Origin: a virus
Direction: 5' to 3' (one strand)
Length of the DNA: 22,305 nt
Virus record (IMG/VR): IMGVR_UViG_3300029267_001817
Coordinates: 1-22,305 of that record
The notes beneath the pieces are model-generated. The model saw only the letters and a list, made by a program, of their open reading frames with translations, ran no database searches and was not told the origin of the DNA. The translations under genes were made by a program, and so were the position numbers. Shown piece by piece: positions 21,793 to 22,305 of the stretch. The stretch's first letter is position 1. Each line of letters begins with the position of its first letter.

Positions 21793-22305
21793 ATGTATTT
21801 AGAATTAACAATCATAGCAATCGCAATTGTAGTTTTGTTCTATTACAGAAATGAGATTTATTCATTCTTCAAAACACATAAGAAAACATTAGTTGCATTA
21901 TTAGCAACAGGAAGCGTAATGAGTGGTGGCATTATACTAATGGATGATGGTGAATTGCCTCCAGTTGGTGCGACAACTTATTATGTCGATTATACTGATG
22001 GCAGCGATTCTGACCCAGGGACAATGGCAGAACCATTTAAGACACTTTCATATGCTTGTACAATGTTGAGTGCTGGAGATACATTACGTGTTAATGGAGA
22101 TACTTATCCGAATACACATATTACAATAACACAATTAGATGAAGGTACAGCAGGAAATCCTATAACAATCATGGGTAATGGCACTGGAGAAGCAATCATA
22201 GACGGCGATAATCAAATCCCATTCGAACTTAATTGGATGTCACATTTAATCTTTGATAATTTAACTATTCGCGATTCAAACAGCGAACTATTATTGTTTA
22301 GATAT
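21793..22305 (+). CDS. Membrane-anchored right-handed beta-helix protein (partial, runs off the window)
   Basis: 171 codons are visible and the frame is open at the window end. The N-terminus has two hydrophobic segments, residues 3-18 (LELTIIAIAIVVLFYY) and about 32-53 (TLVALLATGSVMSGGIIL). Then TTYYVDYTDGSDSDPGTMAEPFKTLSYACTML begins a DUF1565/pectate-lyase-like beta helix with repeated turns (AGDTLRVNGDTY, NPITIMGNGTGEAIIDGDNQ, HLIFDNLTIRD). Beta helices of this type are common in viral tail spikes and in surface glycan-binding or degrading proteins. Two membrane segments are unusual for a virion spike. The start at 21793 follows the LamG stop by 4 nt. Confidence 0.7.
   Translation, partial: MYLELTIIAIAIVVLFYYRNEIYSFFKTHKKTLVALLATGSVMSGGIILMDDGELPPVGATTYYVDYTDGSDSDPGTMAEPFKTLSYACTMLSAGDTLRVNGDTYPNTHITITQLDEGTAGNPITIMGNGTGEAIIDGDNQIPFELNWMSHLIFDNLTIRDSNSELLLFRY

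Noticed and set aside
1-22305. CRISPR array or insertion sequence
   Set aside because: No regularly spaced direct repeats, transposase or terminal inverted repeats with target duplications were seen.

Overview
The window is the structural half of a head-tailed virus or provirus (class Caudoviricetes, siphovirus type) that probably infects an archaeon. Two cellular-type genes precede the terminase: an FkbM-like methyltransferase and a GT4-type glycosyltransferase. A complete packaging, head and tail module follows, all on the + strand. The DNA is AT-rich and genes are tightly packed, with many ATGA or TAATG overlaps. The archaeal assignment is inference. It rests on TATA boxes (TTTATAAA at 6446-6453, a TTTTAAAA-type box near 7313-7324) placed 24-26 nt before start codons that lack Shine-Dalgarno (SD) sites (leaderless mRNAs), on T-rich ends after genes, and on GGTGA/GGAGG SD sites elsewhere. 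No host marker gene is present, so the exact lineage cannot be given.

Layout. 1-305: non-coding, hairpin-rich leader holding structured element A. 306-512: small two-helix membrane protein, then a hairpin/T-run terminator. 642-2923: promoter, FkbM methyltransferase, glycosyltransferase, a 27-aa micro-ORF and a PAS-like protein. 2929-6440: coiled-coil/membrane protein, large terminase, portal and MuF-like head protein. 6441-7847: two genes with their own leaderless promoters, a Cys/His-plus-winged-helix protein and a small DUF2213-like protease. 7833-7920: structured element C. 7950-12336: a beta-rich structural protein, a prohead protease fused to a scaffold, three tandem decoration-protein paralogues and the HK97-fold major capsid protein. 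12347-13887: connector and tail-completion genes. 13922-20768: tail tube, tail assembly chaperone with a predicted -1 frameshift, tape measure and a baseplate hub split over two genes. 20766-20834: structured element B. 20850 to the end: LamG receptor-binding candidate and the start of a membrane-anchored beta-helix protein.

The most interesting signal is a repeated structured element found three times (A 122-192, C 7833-7920, B 20766-20834), each time in the gap before a gene. Each copy has a hairpin with stem CCT(A)ATG/CAT(A)TAGG, enclosed by an outer stem whose sequence differs completely between copies while pairing is kept. A downstream box follows, CTAYMAC-4 nt-TATCG, with invariant internal spacing. 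I do not recognise it as a known riboswitch or ribozyme class. It may be a virus-specific cis-regulatory RNA.

Other notable points: a textbook -1 slippery heptamer with a downstream stem in the tail chaperone gene; in-frame internal starts that could yield a separate protease and scaffold; two different protease-like proteins in one head module; a hub gene interrupted by about 400 codons of beta-rich sequence; and a micro-ORF that repeats the N-terminus of the PAS-like protein.
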